64,000 bases of DNA from Vibrio japonicus (lineage in GTDB: Bacteria > Pseudomonadota > Gammaproteobacteria > Enterobacterales > Vibrionaceae), in contig NZ_CP102096.1 in assembly GCF_024582835.1 (NCBI RefSeq), positions 2,719,553-2,783,552 of the forward strand. The letters are read 5' to 3'. The position numbers and the translations under genes are program-made. The notes under the pieces are model-generated. The model did not search any database and was not told the DNA's origin. It worked only from the letters and a program-made list of their open reading frames with translations. Position 1 is the stretch's first letter. Each line of letters starts with the position of its first letter. Positions 21,535-40,498 of this stretch are shown one piece after another.

Positions 21535-21611
21535 TGGCGGAGCGGACGGGACTCGAACCCGCGACCCCCGGCGTGACAGGCCGGTATTCTAACCAACTGA
21601 ACTACCGCTCC
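21535..21611 (-). tRNA. aspT: tRNA-Asp (anticodon GTC)
   Basis: A 77-nt cloverleaf with CCA encoded. The acceptor GGAGCGG pairs with CCGCTCC, the anticodon loop is CTGTCAC, and the T loop is TTCGAGT. It lies about 30 bases after 5S rRNA. Confidence 0.97.
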
Positions 21612-21640
21612 GCACTGGTTAGACCTAAGTCTAAATTTAA

Positions 21641-21760
21641 AGCCTGGCGATGTCCTACTCTCACATGGGGAAACCCCACACTACCATCGGCGCTAATTCG
21701 TTTCACTTCTGAGTTCGGCATGGAAATCAGGTGGGTCCAAATCGCTATGGTCGCCAAGCA
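21641..21760 (-). rRNA. rrf: 5S ribosomal RNA (downstream operon)
   Basis: A 120-nt 5S rRNA beginning TGCTTGGCGACCATAGCG and ending with the complementary CGCCAGGCTT. The internal blocks CCGAACTCAGAAGTGAAA and CCCCATGTGAGAGTAGG are diagnostic. It appears identical to the copy at 27232. Confidence 0.97.
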
Positions 21761-21863
21761 AATTCTTACTCTCTATTTCTAGAGAAAATCTGGAAAGCTG
21801 TTTTGTGTTCTCTACACATTCAATGTTCTTACTTTGAGTCCATCAAAACCCTTTGGGTGTTGT

Positions 21864-24754
<2,891 letters not shown>

Positions 24755-25070
24755 ATACAACCCCAAAGAGTTTCGCGGAGCGAATCTTGAGGATGTTGTT
24801 TAAACAACCAAAGTTGCTATCTCATTATTTGAATGAGCGAGATAGCTTTCGATTTTGCCGGACTCAATTTCTTTTTATTTTACTTTTTATAAAAGTGAAA
24901 ACAAAAAGCCAAGAACACTTGAATGTGTTGTATTGGTGTTTGTCATAAAGACAAACATTGAGAACTTTACAAACAACAATAAATTGTTGTTTTGTCAGCT
25001 TTCCAAATTGTTAAAGAGCTAGATTCATTAAAGAACCATTTTTAAACACACTCGCAAGAATGCTTAAAGA
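24755..25070 (-). other. Spacer between tRNA-Ala and 23S, with boxA
   Basis: No gene. It contains the RNase III stem strand for 23S, several hairpins (ACAACAAT-AA-ATTGTTGT at about 24974-24991; a GATAGC-type hairpin at about 24815-24850), and a boxA antitermination element GCTCTTTAACA on the minus strand at 25009-25019. Confidence 0.8.
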
Positions 25071-25146
25071 TGGTGGAGCTAAGCAGGATCGAACTGCTGA
25101 CCTCCTGCGTGCAAGGCAGGCGCTCTCCCAGCTGAGCTATAGCCCC
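25071..25146 (-). tRNA. alaT: tRNA-Ala (anticodon TGC)
   Basis: A 76-nt cloverleaf with CCA encoded. The acceptor GGGGCTA pairs with TAGCTCC through a G-T pair, and the anticodon loop is CTTGCAC. It is second in the 16S-23S spacer. Confidence 0.97.
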
Positions 25147-25189
25147 ATCAAGGTGTCGATACTGTATGCCAATCTCCTGGGAGGAAGAT

Positions 25190-25266
25190 TGGTGGGTCTG
25201 AGTGGACTTGAACCACCGACCTCTCGCTTATCAGGCGAACGCTCTAACCACCTGAGCTACAGACCC
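25190..25266 (-). tRNA. ileT: tRNA-Ile (anticodon GAT)
   Basis: A 77-nt cloverleaf with CCA encoded. The acceptor GGGTCTG pairs with CAGACCC and the anticodon loop is CTGATAA. It is first in the 16S-23S spacer. Confidence 0.97.
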
Positions 25267-25330
25267 AGTATCGTCTCTTAAACTATAAACATATCAATCT
25301 GTGTGAACACTCATCGCAATAATCATCGTA

Positions 25331-26881
<1,551 letters not shown>

Positions 26882-27231
26882 AAGATTTTGTCGGCTCAAT
26901 GAATACTGACTTCAAAACTACTAATGTAATTTTAAAGCTATTATCGTTCCAACAGAACGATAATGAATTGACTGTGCTGAATCCGAAGATTCAATGGTCA
27001 CTTCGTATCATTGAAACCTAAATTGTTTCCGAAGAAACTATTTGGATTATCATCAACGAGTGCCCACACAGATTGATAGGTTTATATTGTTAAAGAGCTT
27101 TGCTTTCAGTGCCTTAGCACTTAGGCAGGACGCGTATAATACGCTGTCTGCGTTGAAAGTCAACATAAAACTCTAAGCTTTTTTAAAGTTTTATGGTGAC
27201 TTGCTTAAAGATTAAGCAAGTACGCAATTAA
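26882..27231 (-). promoter_or_regulatory. Leader and promoter region of the downstream rRNA operon
   Basis: This 350-base gap separates the 5S of one operon from the 16S of the next and has no protein gene. On the minus strand it carries a P1-type promoter: TTGACT (27158-27163), a 16-base spacer, TATTAT (27136-27141) and a GC-rich discriminator of the stringently controlled kind. Next come boxA GCTCTTTAACA (27088-27098), the 16S processing stem and two leader hairpins (27025-27038 and 26943-26962). Two weak inverted repeats at about 27172-27221 lie between the upstream 5S and this promoter. Confidence 0.85.
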
Positions 27232-27351
27232 AGCCTGGCGATGTCCTACTCTCACATGGGGAAACCCCACACTACCATCGGCGCTAATTCGTTTCACTTC
27301 TGAGTTCGGCATGGAAATCAGGTGGGTCCAAATCGCTATGGTCGCCAAGCA
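27232..27351 (-). rRNA. rrf: 5S ribosomal RNA (upstream operon)
   Basis: A 120-nt 5S rRNA that appears identical to the copy at 21641. No tRNA follows it; the next operon's promoter begins about 70 bases further on. Confidence 0.97.
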
Positions 27352-27454
27352 AATTCTTACTCTCTATTTCTAGAGAAAATCTGGAAAGCTGTTTTGTGTT
27401 CTCTACACATTCAATGTTCTTACTTTGAGTCCATCAAAACCCTTTGGGTGTTGT

Positions 27455-30345
<2,891 letters not shown>

Positions 30346-30721
30346 ATACAACCCCAAAGAGTTTCGCGGAGCGAATCTTGAGGATGTTGTTTAAACAACC
30401 AAAGTTGCTATCTCATTATTTGAATGAGCGAGATAGCTTTCGATTTTGCCGGACTCAATTTCTTTTTATTTTACTTTTTATAAAAGTGAAAACAAAAAGC
30501 CAAGAACACTTGAATGTGTTGTATTGGTGTTTGTCTTTAAAGACAAACATTGAGAACTTTACAAACAATCTTAAAAGATTGTTTTGTCAGCTTTCCAAAT
30601 TGTTAAAGAGCATGATGCTTCCGAAGAAGACCATTTTCTAAGCTTTTTCAGCGTCAAAAATTCCAACCACATACGCTTTACTGAAGTGGTTTGGAAATCC
30701 TATCCAAAAATACTTAGAGAA
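30346..30721 (-). other. Spacer between tRNA-Val and 23S, with boxA
   Basis: No gene. It resembles the other operon's spacer near 23S, then diverges. Its hairpin ACAATCTT-AA-AAGATTGT (about 30565-30582) replaces the differently paired one in the other operon. boxA GCTCTTTAACA is at 30601-30611 on the minus strand. Confidence 0.8.
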
Positions 30722-30797
30722 TGGTGGGCGATACCGGGCTCGAACCAGTGACCCCCTGCTTGTAAGGCAGGTGCTCTCCCAACTGAGCTAATCGCCC
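30722..30797 (-). tRNA. valT: tRNA-Val (anticodon TAC)
   Basis: A 76-nt cloverleaf with CCA encoded. The acceptor GGGCGAT pairs with ATCGCCC and the anticodon loop is CTTACAA. Third tRNA in the 16S-23S spacer. Confidence 0.97.
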
Positions 30798-30863
30798 ACA
30801 TAAGTTTTCTCTTGTCTTCACTTTTGGTAAAAGTGAAACAAAAGCCATCCTTCGTGGAAAGAA

Positions 30864-30939
30864 TGGTGGGTCGTGCAGGATTCGAACCTGCGACCAATTG
30901 ATTAAAAGTCAACTGCTCTACCAACTGAGCTAACGACCC
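30864..30939 (-). tRNA. lysT: tRNA-Lys (anticodon TTT)
   Basis: A 76-nt cloverleaf with CCA encoded. The acceptor GGGTCGT pairs with ACGACCC and the anticodon loop is CTTTTAA. Second tRNA in the spacer. Confidence 0.97.
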
Positions 30940-30941
30940 AA

Positions 30942-31017
30942 TGGTATCCCGTAGGGGAGTCGAACCCCTGTTACCGCCGTGAAAGGGCGGTGTCCTAGGC
31001 CTCTAGACGAACGGGAC
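30942..31017 (-). tRNA. gltT: tRNA-Glu (anticodon TTC)
   Basis: A 76-nt cloverleaf with CCA encoded. The acceptor GTCCCGT pairs with ACGGGAT (first pair G-T) and the anticodon loop is CTTTCAC. First tRNA in the spacer, only 2 bases from tRNA-Lys. Confidence 0.97.
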
Positions 31018-31105
31018 ACTAAGTTGAACATCTTGGGGGATGTTCTTTCTCTTAAACTACATAAACCATCAATCTGTGTGAACACTCATCGCAATAATCA
31101 TCGTA

Positions 31106-32657
<1,552 letters not shown>

Positions 32658-33105
32658 AAGATTTTGTCGGCTCAATGAATACTGAACATTACATAAAGTA
32701 ATGTTTGAATTGACTGTGCTGAATCCGAAGATTCAATGGTCACTTCGTATCATTGAAACCTAATTTGATACCGAGGTATCTAATTGGATTATCATCAACG
32801 AGTGCCCACACAGATTGATAGGTTTATATTGTTAAAGAGCTTGTTTTGAGGCTTTCTCAAAACGGACGGTCATTTTAGCGAGTTAAAGTTTAGTGTCAAC
32901 CACTTTTTTCAAACTTCTTTCAAGTCTTTCGACTTGGCTAAGTGACCTGCTAACTCGTTGTTGTTTCTTTCGAAGCTTTCCCGTGTCAGCGAGGGGGCAT
33001 TATAGAGATCGAAACTTTCTTGGCAACCACTTTTTCTCATTTTTTTTGTTTTTTTTATTGTTCGGTCATTAATTGAGCCAAACACCGTAAAATAGTACAT
33101 TTAAG
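32658..33105 (-). promoter_or_regulatory. Promoters and leader of the upstream rRNA operon
   Basis: No protein gene in this 450-base gap. On the minus strand two promoters are visible: TTGCCA-16-TATAAT (33021-33026 and 32999-33004), preceded by an A-tract UP-like element (33031-33062), and TTGACA-16-TAAAAT (32894-32899 and 32872-32877). Both have GC-rich discriminators. boxA GCTCTTTAACA follows at 32830-32840, then the 16S processing stem and leader hairpins at 32767-32780 and 32682-32706. No terminator is seen after hemG. Confidence 0.85.
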
Positions 33106-33636
33106 CTACAATTCTTTAAACTTTTGAGCAAATACAGAGACCTTTTTCCAGTTTGTGTACTCAACTTCTTTACTTGTGTCCGTTTCTCCACCAGTAAGCG
33201 TCATTATGAGTTTGATCATCATCTTATCGAAGAAGCCGTATCGCGGATAATAGAGCGCACCAGCGAAAACGCCGATAAGTTCAGGTTTCCAAGGAGATTT
33301 CTGTAAGAACTTCTGGATATAAGCACTACCCTCTGGCGTATCTTTACCTTGGTCTTCTTTACGAGCCGTTAGGTTTACACAGAAAAACGCGACTTTTGGG
33401 TTATCACTAAGTTGTTCAATATTATTTTGAATAAACTGATAGAGCTTTTTGTTTAGATGCCCGTAACGAATCGATGCTCCGATAAGGACTCTGTCGTACT
33501 GGTCCATATCAATTGAGTCTATTGAGTGCAAATCAACGAGTTCACAATCAAAGTCGCAAAGTCCCTCTTTTATATAGTTAAGAATCTTCTTCGTTTGACC
33601 TTCTCGTGAAGAATAGAGAAATAGAGCTCTTTTCAC
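33106..33636 (-). CDS. hemG: Menaquinone-dependent protoporphyrinogen IX dehydrogenase
   Basis: Flavodoxin-like HemG oxidises protoporphyrinogen IX to protoporphyrin IX in haem synthesis, passing electrons to the quinone pool at the inner membrane. The 176 residues start with the FMN phosphate loop ALFLYSSREGQTKKI. The block FFCVNLTARKEDQGKDTPEGSAYIQKFL is the inserted loop that separates HemG from ordinary flavodoxins. The start is GTG with an AAGGAG site about 8 bases upstream. It follows trkH by 9 bases and probably shares its transcript; the order yigZ-trkH-hemG-rrn is that of E. coli. Confidence 0.94.
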   Translation of the reverse strand: MKRALFLYSSREGQTKKILNYIKEGLCDFDCELVDLHSIDSIDMDQYDRVLIGASIRYGHLNKKLYQFIQNNIEQLSDNPKVAFFCVNLTARKEDQGKDTPEGSAYIQKFLQKSPWKPELIGVFAGALYYPRYGFFDKMMIKLIMTLTGGETDTSKEVEYTNWKKVSVFAQKFKEL

Positions 33637-33645
33637 ATTTACTCC

Positions 33646-35103
33646 TTAACTGCGCCAAAATGTTGGTGTTAGTAAGATTAATAAGGTAAATACTTCTAGT
33701 CGACCAAATAGCATAGAGACAATCAATACCCACTTTGCTTTGTCATTTATATCACCAAAATGCAACGCAACTTCGCCTAAGCCAGGACCAAGGTTATTAA
33801 GCGTGGCTGCTACAGCAGAAAATGCACTCAGTTCGTCAATTCCGGTCGCAATCAATCCCAACATACAAACCACAAACACTAACGCATAGGCAGAGAAGAA
33901 ACCCCACACTGCATCAACGATACGTTGAGGAAGCGCAGAGCCCCCCACTTTGATGGTATACACCGCTCTCGGGTGCACAAGACGCTTTAGTTCACGAACA
34001 CCTTGTAGAGTAAGTAGCAATACACGAATGACTTTCATGCCGCCACCAGTCGATCCAGCGCAACCACCTATAAAAGAAGAAAACAAAAGTAAAACGGGCA
34101 GAAAGAGAGGCCAGTCAGAAAAGCCCGTAGTGGTAAATCCTGCCGTAGTCGATATTGATACCGTTTGGAATAGAGCTTGGTCAAATGCGTCATAATATGT
34201 GTCGTAGGAGTGATGGCTTAGTAGCATCGCGAAACACACAATAAATAACAGAAACTGTATAAATAGAAACGCTCTGAATTCTGGGTCTTTCCAGTAATAC
34301 TTAGGATGGACACCACCTGATGCAAAAGCGGCAAAATGAAGTGAAAAGTTACACGCGGATATTAACAAAAATACCACGGTAATAAGGTTAATCGTGTAAC
34401 TATCAAAATAACCAATACTGGCATCGTGAGTGGAGAAACCTCCGATAGCGATGGTCGAAAAGCTGTGCCCAATCGCATCAAACGGCGTCATTCCTGCAAA
34501 CCAAAAAGCGACAGCACACGCAATAGTTAGGCTAAGGTAGATGTACCAAAGTACTTTAGCGGTTTCTGCTATTCGAGGCGTCATTTTACTGTCTTTTACT
34601 GGACCAGGAATTTCTGCTCGATACAACTGCATCCCCCCAATCCCCAGCACGGGAAGGATAGCAACGGCTAAAACAATGATTCCCATGCCGCCAAACCATT
34701 GCAAAAACTGGCGATAAAACAAGATTGCCTTAGGAAGCTCGTCTAAACCTACAATCACCGTTGCTCCGGTTGTCGTTAACGCGGAAAAGGATTCAAAAAA
34801 CGCATCGGTAACAGAAACATTTGGGTTATCAGACAATAAGAATGGAATTGAACCCGCACTACCCAATACCGTCCAAAACAAAACAACAATTAAGAAACCA
34901 TCCCGAGCCTTAAGCTCATGCTTAAAGTGTCGGTTTGGAAACCAGCATAGAGTCCCGCAAAAGAGCAAGACGAAAAAGGTGGTAACGAATGCTACACCGG
35001 CACCATCGCGATAGATTAACGCAACTAGAGCTGGCGCTAACATAGAGACACTAAACAGTGCGAGCAAAAGCCCGACGATGCGAATAATAGAACGAAATTG
35101 CAT
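33646..35103 (-). CDS. trkH: Trk potassium uptake protein TrkH
   Basis: Membrane subunit of the low-affinity Trk K+ system, working with the cytoplasmic NAD-binding TrkA encoded elsewhere. The 485 residues form four membrane-pore-membrane repeats. Selectivity-filter segments are seen as TTTGATVIVG, STIAIGGFSTHD, STTAGFTTTGF and AATLNNLGPGLG. GCAGSTGGGMKVIR marks the intramembrane gating loop region. Length is standard. It lies between yigZ and hemG in one leftward operon. Confidence 0.95.
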   Translation of the reverse strand: MQFRSIIRIVGLLLALFSVSMLAPALVALIYRDGAGVAFVTTFFVLLFCGTLCWFPNRHFKHELKARDGFLIVVLFWTVLGSAGSIPFLLSDNPNVSVTDAFFESFSALTTTGATVIVGLDELPKAILFYRQFLQWFGGMGIIVLAVAILPVLGIGGMQLYRAEIPGPVKDSKMTPRIAETAKVLWYIYLSLTIACAVAFWFAGMTPFDAIGHSFSTIAIGGFSTHDASIGYFDSYTINLITVVFLLISACNFSLHFAAFASGGVHPKYYWKDPEFRAFLFIQFLLFIVCFAMLLSHHSYDTYYDAFDQALFQTVSISTTAGFTTTGFSDWPLFLPVLLLFSSFIGGCAGSTGGGMKVIRVLLLTLQGVRELKRLVHPRAVYTIKVGGSALPQRIVDAVWGFFSAYALVFVVCMLGLIATGIDELSAFSAVAATLNNLGPGLGEVALHFGDINDKAKWVLIVSMLFGRLEVFTLLILLTPTFWRS

Positions 35104-35150
35104 TGATAGATTGACTATAGATAGAAGTTAAACTTCTGGCTTCCTGGGTT

Positions 35151-35774
35151 TTAGTTGCTATTAAGAGGCGTAACTAAAGCTTTGGCACCGCTTTTATTAA
35201 TTATCGCCTGAGTAAAATCGTTGGCCTTGCGAAGCTCAATATCCACGACCAATTTAACTTGTTCACTATAGTCTGCTGACACTTCTTGTGCCTCAAATTG
35301 ACTGATCAACGACTGGACTATAGGCATAAACGCATAGTCTAACTCCACTTGCAAGTGAGTGGTTATTTTTTTCTCAATTGTTTGAAGCAGCTTGAGAGCT
35401 TGCTGAACCCCGCCGCCATAAGCTTTCACTAACCCACCAGTGCCGAGCTTTATTCCTCCCGAATAACGTGTTACCACCGCAGTAACCTCTCCTACACCTG
35501 AACCAGACAGCTGTGCCAGCATCGGCTTTCCTGCCGTGCCTGAAGGTTCACCATCATCACTAAATCCCCATTTCATCGAGTCTTCCGCGCGCCCCGCGAC
35601 AAAAGCCCAGCAGTTGTGCCTTGCATCTGAGTGCTTCATTTTTATCTGCTCGACAAACGCTTTCGCACTCTCAATGGATGGCGTATGTGCTAAGTGAGTA
35701 ATAAAGACACTTTTTTTGATTTCTTCCTCAAATTGAATGGGGTGTGCAGGAATTAGATAGGGCTGGTCATTCAT
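35151..35774 (-). CDS. yigZ: YigZ / IMPACT-family protein
   Basis: YigZ-type protein with an N-terminal IMPACT (UPF0029) domain and a C-terminal ferredoxin-like domain (DUF1949). The function is poorly known; eukaryotic IMPACT acts in translational control. I chose the ATG at 35774 (207 residues) because it gives the N-terminus MNDQPYLIPAHPIQFEEEIKKSVFI, as in E. coli YigZ. The frame is open 27 codons upstream to 35855 without similarity. Conserved blocks are DARHNCWAFVAG, SDDGEPSGTAGKPML and VTRYSGGIKLGTGGLVKAYGG. It is the first gene before trkH-hemG and divergent from fadBA. Confidence 0.9.
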   Translation of the reverse strand: MNDQPYLIPAHPIQFEEEIKKSVFITHLAHTPSIESAKAFVEQIKMKHSDARHNCWAFVAGRAEDSMKWGFSDDGEPSGTAGKPMLAQLSGSGVGEVTAVVTRYSGGIKLGTGGLVKAYGGGVQQALKLLQTIEKKITTHLQVELDYAFMPIVQSLISQFEAQEVSADYSEQVKLVVDIELRKANDFTQAIINKSGAKALVTPLNSN

Positions 35775-35917
35775 GGCATTGGGCGCTGTTAAGTGATGCA
35801 GAGAGTTTAACACGGTAGATTTTTCAGATCGCGGAAGATCTGCCATAGCGCACAATGTTAAACACTTGTTTGAAAAATGTATTGAATTTAACTTTTAGGC
35901 GGTCCACACTCTTAGAG

Positions 35918-35934
35918 ACTGGTCAAACCAGGAA
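35918..35934. promoter_or_regulatory. Candidate FadR operator upstream of fadBA
   Basis: ACTGGTCAAACCAGGAA resembles the FadR operator (an ACTGGT-type half-site followed by an inverted ACCAG-type half-site) and lies about 100 bases before the fadB start. FadR represses fad genes until long-chain acyl-CoA binds it. Position and sequence support this; binding is inferred. Confidence 0.65.
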
Positions 35935-36037
35935 CGAGAAAACAACAGAATTTCTGGTCGTCCATCTAAATACGTGAACACTCTCAGGATAGATAGACAA
36001 ACGCACAACCCACGATTGTATGTCATGGAGATAGACA

Positions 36038-38209
36038 ATGATTTACCAAGCTAACAACCTTACGGTAAGGGAACTACAAGACGGAATTGCAGAGCTCAGC
36101 TTTTGCTCCCCTAACTCCGTCAATAAACTGGACCTAGCCACGCTAGAGTCTCTAGATAAAGCACTAGATGCCCTTCACAACCACAAAGGTTTGAAAGGGC
36201 TATTGCTAACCTCTGATAAAGATTCGTTTATCGTAGGTGCCGATATTACCGAGTTCTTAGGATTATTTGCTAAGACAGAAGCGGAACTGGATACTTGGCT
36301 TAAATTTGCCAATAGCATCTTCAATAAACTTGAGGACCTACCTGTACCAACCGTTTCTGTTCTCAAAGGCCACACTCTTGGCGGAGGCTGCGAGTGTGTT
36401 CTCGCTACCGATATGCGCATCGGTGATAAAACCACCAGCATCGGTCTTCCAGAAACTAAGTTGGGCATCATGCCTGGGTTTGGCGGTTGTGTGCGTTTAC
36501 CACGCGTGGTTGGTGCAGATAACGCAATGGAAATCATCACCCAAGGTAAAGCTTGCCGTGCAGATGAAGCTTTAAAGCTTGGCCTACTGGATGCTGTTGT
36601 TGAGTCTGACTCTCTATATGAATCAGCGCTAACAACACTTACCCAGGCAATCAATGAAAAGCTAGACTGGCAAGAACGTCGTAAGCAAAAGACATCACCA
36701 TTGACCTTGAGTAAGCTTGAGTCGATGATGAGTTTCACTATGGCGAAAGGCTTAGTGGCACAAAAAGCTGGCCCACACTACCCTGCGCCAATGACGGCAG
36801 TGAACACCATCGAAGAAGGGGCTCGCTTTGCCCGTAACGAAGCGCTAGACATTGAACGCAAGTATTTCATCAAGCTGGCTAAGTCTGAGGAAGCCAAAGC
36901 ATTAGTCAGCTTATTCCTAAATGATCAATACATCAAAGGCATTGCGAAAAAAGCAGCAAAGTCAGCCAATAAAGGCACTGAGCGCGCAGCAGTACTAGGT
37001 GCTGGCATTATGGGTGGCGGCATTGCATACCAGTCAGCACTCAAAGGTGTGCCTGTCTTAATGAAAGACATTGCTCAAGCATCCCTAGATTTGGGGATGA
37101 CCGAAGCGTCGAAACTGCTCAATAAGCAGTTAGAGCGTGGTCGCATCGACGGCTTCAAAATGGCAGGTATTCTTGCTTCTATCACACCGAGTTTGCATTA
37201 CGCTGGCATCGAAAACTCTGACGTTATTGTTGAAGCAGTAGTCGAAAATCCAAAAGTAAAAGCCGCTGTGTTAAGTGAAGTAGAACAGCAGGTCGGCCAA
37301 AATACGGTCATCACATCAAACACCTCTACGATTCCAATCAACCAACTGGCGAAGTCACTGAAACGCCCAGAAAACTTCTGTGGTATGCACTTCTTCAACC
37401 CAGTTCATCGCATGCCATTGGTTGAGATTATTCGTGGCGAGCACACGTCAGAGGAAACCATCAACCGAGTTGTTGCTTACGCAGCGAAAATGGGCAAGTC
37501 ACCGATTGTCGTTAATGACTGCCCAGGGTTCTTCGTAAACCGCGTATTGTTCCCATACTTTGGTGGTTTTAGCATGCTACTGCGTGATGGGGCAGACTTT
37601 ACTCAAATAGATAAAGTTATGGAGCGCAAGTTTGGCTGGCCAATGGGCCCTGCGTACCTTCTTGACGTTGTGGGTATCGATACCGCTCACCATGCACAAG
37701 CCGTAATGGCAGAAGGTTTCCCTGAACGTATGCGTAAACAAGGTCCTGATGCAATTAATGCTCTATTTGAAGCGAACAAGTACGGTCAGAAGAATGGTAG
37801 CGGCTTCTATAATTATGTCATCGATAGAAAAGGCAAGCCGAAGAAGACCTACTCAGAAGAGATTTTGCCGGTATTGGCAGACGTATGCGCAGATAAGCGA
37901 GACTTCGACGAAGAGACTATCATTCAACGCATGATGATTCCGATGATCAACGAAGTGGTACTGTGTCTGCAAGAGAAGATCATTGCTTCTCCTCAAGAAG
38001 CTGATATGGCGTTGGTATACGGATTGGGCTTCCCTCCATTCCGCGGTGGTGTATTCCACTACCTAGATAGCGTGGGCATTGCTGAATTTATTGAAATGGC
38101 GAAACAGTATGAGGATCTGGGTGCGATGTACCGCGTTCCACAAATGCTTATCGATATGGCGGCCAAAGGTGAAACCTTTTATGGCGCACAACAGCAAGGT
38201 TCTATCTAA
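36038..38209 (+). CDS. fadB: Fatty-acid oxidation complex alpha subunit FadB
   Basis: Multifunctional beta-oxidation protein with enoyl-CoA hydratase and isomerase activity at the N-terminus and 3-hydroxyacyl-CoA dehydrogenase at the C-terminus. The 723 residues show the crotonase region ([48 protein letters not shown]), then a Rossmann fold from about residue 315 ([18 protein letters not shown]) and the dehydrogenase signature [16 protein letters not shown]. It forms an alpha2-beta2 complex with FadA, whose gene starts 13 bases later. Probably FadR-controlled. Confidence 0.97.
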   Translation: MIYQANNLTVRELQDGIAELSFCSPNSVNKLDLATLESLDKALDALHNHKGLKGLLLTSDKDSFIVGADITEFLGLFAKTEAELDTWLKFANSIFNKLEDLPVPTVSVLKGHTLGGGCECVLATDMRIGDKTTSIGLPETKLGIMPGFGGCVRLPRVVGADNAMEIITQGKACRADEALKLGLLDAVVESDSLYESALTTLTQAINEKLDWQERRKQKTSPLTLSKLESMMSFTMAKGLVAQKAGPHYPAPMTAVNTIEEGARFARNEALDIERKYFIKLAKSEEAKALVSLFLNDQYIKGIAKKAAKSANKGTERAAVLGAGIMGGGIAYQSALKGVPVLMKDIAQASLDLGMTEASKLLNKQLERGRIDGFKMAGILASITPSLHYAGIENSDVIVEAVVENPKVKAAVLSEVEQQVGQNTVITSNTSTIPINQLAKSLKRPENFCGMHFFNPVHRMPLVEIIRGEHTSEETINRVVAYAAKMGKSPIVVNDCPGFFVNRVLFPYFGGFSMLLRDGADFTQIDKVMERKFGWPMGPAYLLDVVGIDTAHHAQAVMAEGFPERMRKQGPDAINALFEANKYGQKNGSGFYNYVIDRKGKPKKTYSEEILPVLADVCADKRDFDEETIIQRMMIPMINEVVLCLQEKIIASPQEADMALVYGLGFPPFRGGVFHYLDSVGIAEFIEMAKQYEDLGAMYRVPQMLIDMAAKGETFYGAQQQGSI

Positions 38210-38219
38210 GGAGGGATAG

Positions 38220-39398
<1,179 letters not shown>

Positions 39399-39418
39399 TC
39401 GTTCTTAAAATATCAACA

Positions 39419-39447
39419 ACGCCAGCTCAGATACGCTGGCGTTTTTA
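39419..39447. terminator. Terminator after fadA / punR-like gene
   Basis: The stem AACGCCAGC-TCAGATA-CGCTGGCGTT is followed by a T run on the plus strand. It lies between convergent genes. Confidence 0.85.
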
Positions 39448-40356
39448 TTAGGACTGCAACCAATCCTGATAAAGCTGCTCACTCGAACCCAAGTAATTTA
39501 CCATCCATTCAATCATTTTATGGTTCTCATCTTTACGCCATACCAAACAACAATGACTCAATGGCTTATCTTCTGGCAGAATCTTCTCCACCAGCAGACC
39601 TTCCGCAATCAGTGGTTGCGCGATATGTCGCGGCATGTAGCCAACGCCGACACCATTTTTTAAACACTCAATCGCACTGTACCAATTCGGTAGCAGCAAG
39701 CGGCGCTGATCAGGGTAATGAACGGTATGACGCTTTGGTAAAACATTAGACGTATCATCCAGACATATTGAAGGAAACTGACTAACGAATTCTTCACTGA
39801 GCCTTTGCTCACGTACGCACGGGTGACTCGACGACATAACAAAAGCCCAATCTAGAATGCCCATATCTTTGACTTCAAAATCTCCACCCACAGGAATGGC
39901 TGATGTAGCACCGATGACAATATCCGCACGCCCTTGAGAAATCGCCTCCCAAGAACCGTTAAACACTTCCATATTTATTTGCAGTTCTGCGTGAGGAAAT
40001 GTGGCGTAAAAATCTTCTATCAAAGGTTTTAAGCGCTCCAGCTTGACCACGTTATCTAAGGTTATTTTCAGTGTCTTTTGCCAGCCATGGGCAGCGCGAC
40101 GAGTCTGTGCCTTGATCTCTTCCATCTGGCGCAACATGGTTCTTGCTTGTTCGATAAACAACTCGCCAGCAGGAGTTAATTCTACCTTTCTTGGTAAACG
40201 GCGAAACAACACCACATCAAGCTCTTGCTCAATCTGTCTAATGGTGTAACTGATTGCTGACGGTACCTTGTGCAGCACTTCTGCCGCGGCCGTAAAACTG
40301 CCTAATCTCGCGACGGTATCCACCAGCTCTAGGGACGATTGGGAAAAAGCGCTCAC
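39448..40356 (-). CDS. punR: LysR-family regulator, PunR-like
   Basis: LysR-type regulator of 302 residues with an N-terminal helix-turn-helix (LGSFTAAAEVLHKVPSAISYTIRQIEQELDVVLFRR, about 16-52) and a substrate-binding-like effector domain. It is divergent from a PunC-like transporter, the arrangement of E. coli ydhB/ydhC, where the regulator PunR activates the purine-nucleoside importer PunC. Naming rests on that context as well as sequence feel, so it is less sure than the transporter call. The 140-base gap should hold the operator; no clear palindrome stands out. Confidence 0.75.
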   Translation of the reverse strand: MSAFSQSSLELVDTVARLGSFTAAAEVLHKVPSAISYTIRQIEQELDVVLFRRLPRKVELTPAGELFIEQARTMLRQMEEIKAQTRRAAHGWQKTLKITLDNVVKLERLKPLIEDFYATFPHAELQINMEVFNGSWEAISQGRADIVIGATSAIPVGGDFEVKDMGILDWAFVMSSSHPCVREQRLSEEFVSQFPSICLDDTSNVLPKRHTVHYPDQRRLLLPNWYSAIECLKNGVGVGYMPRHIAQPLIAEGLLVEKILPEDKPLSHCCLVWRKDENHKMIEWMVNYLGSSEQLYQDWLQS

Positions 40357-40498
40357 AACTAACCTTTCAATTTTTTTGATTCATAACTGCAAATTTTAAC
40401 GTTTTATTTTATCAATTGCGAAAAATACAATGCCAGGATAAATAAAAACGTTGGCAACAACGGACGATTATCAATCAATTATTTTGAATGGAATAACG

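Noticed and set aside
32909..33100. A 63-residue frame between hemG and the rRNA operon
   Set aside because: It lies on the rRNA promoter and its A-tract UP-like element; composition explains the frame.
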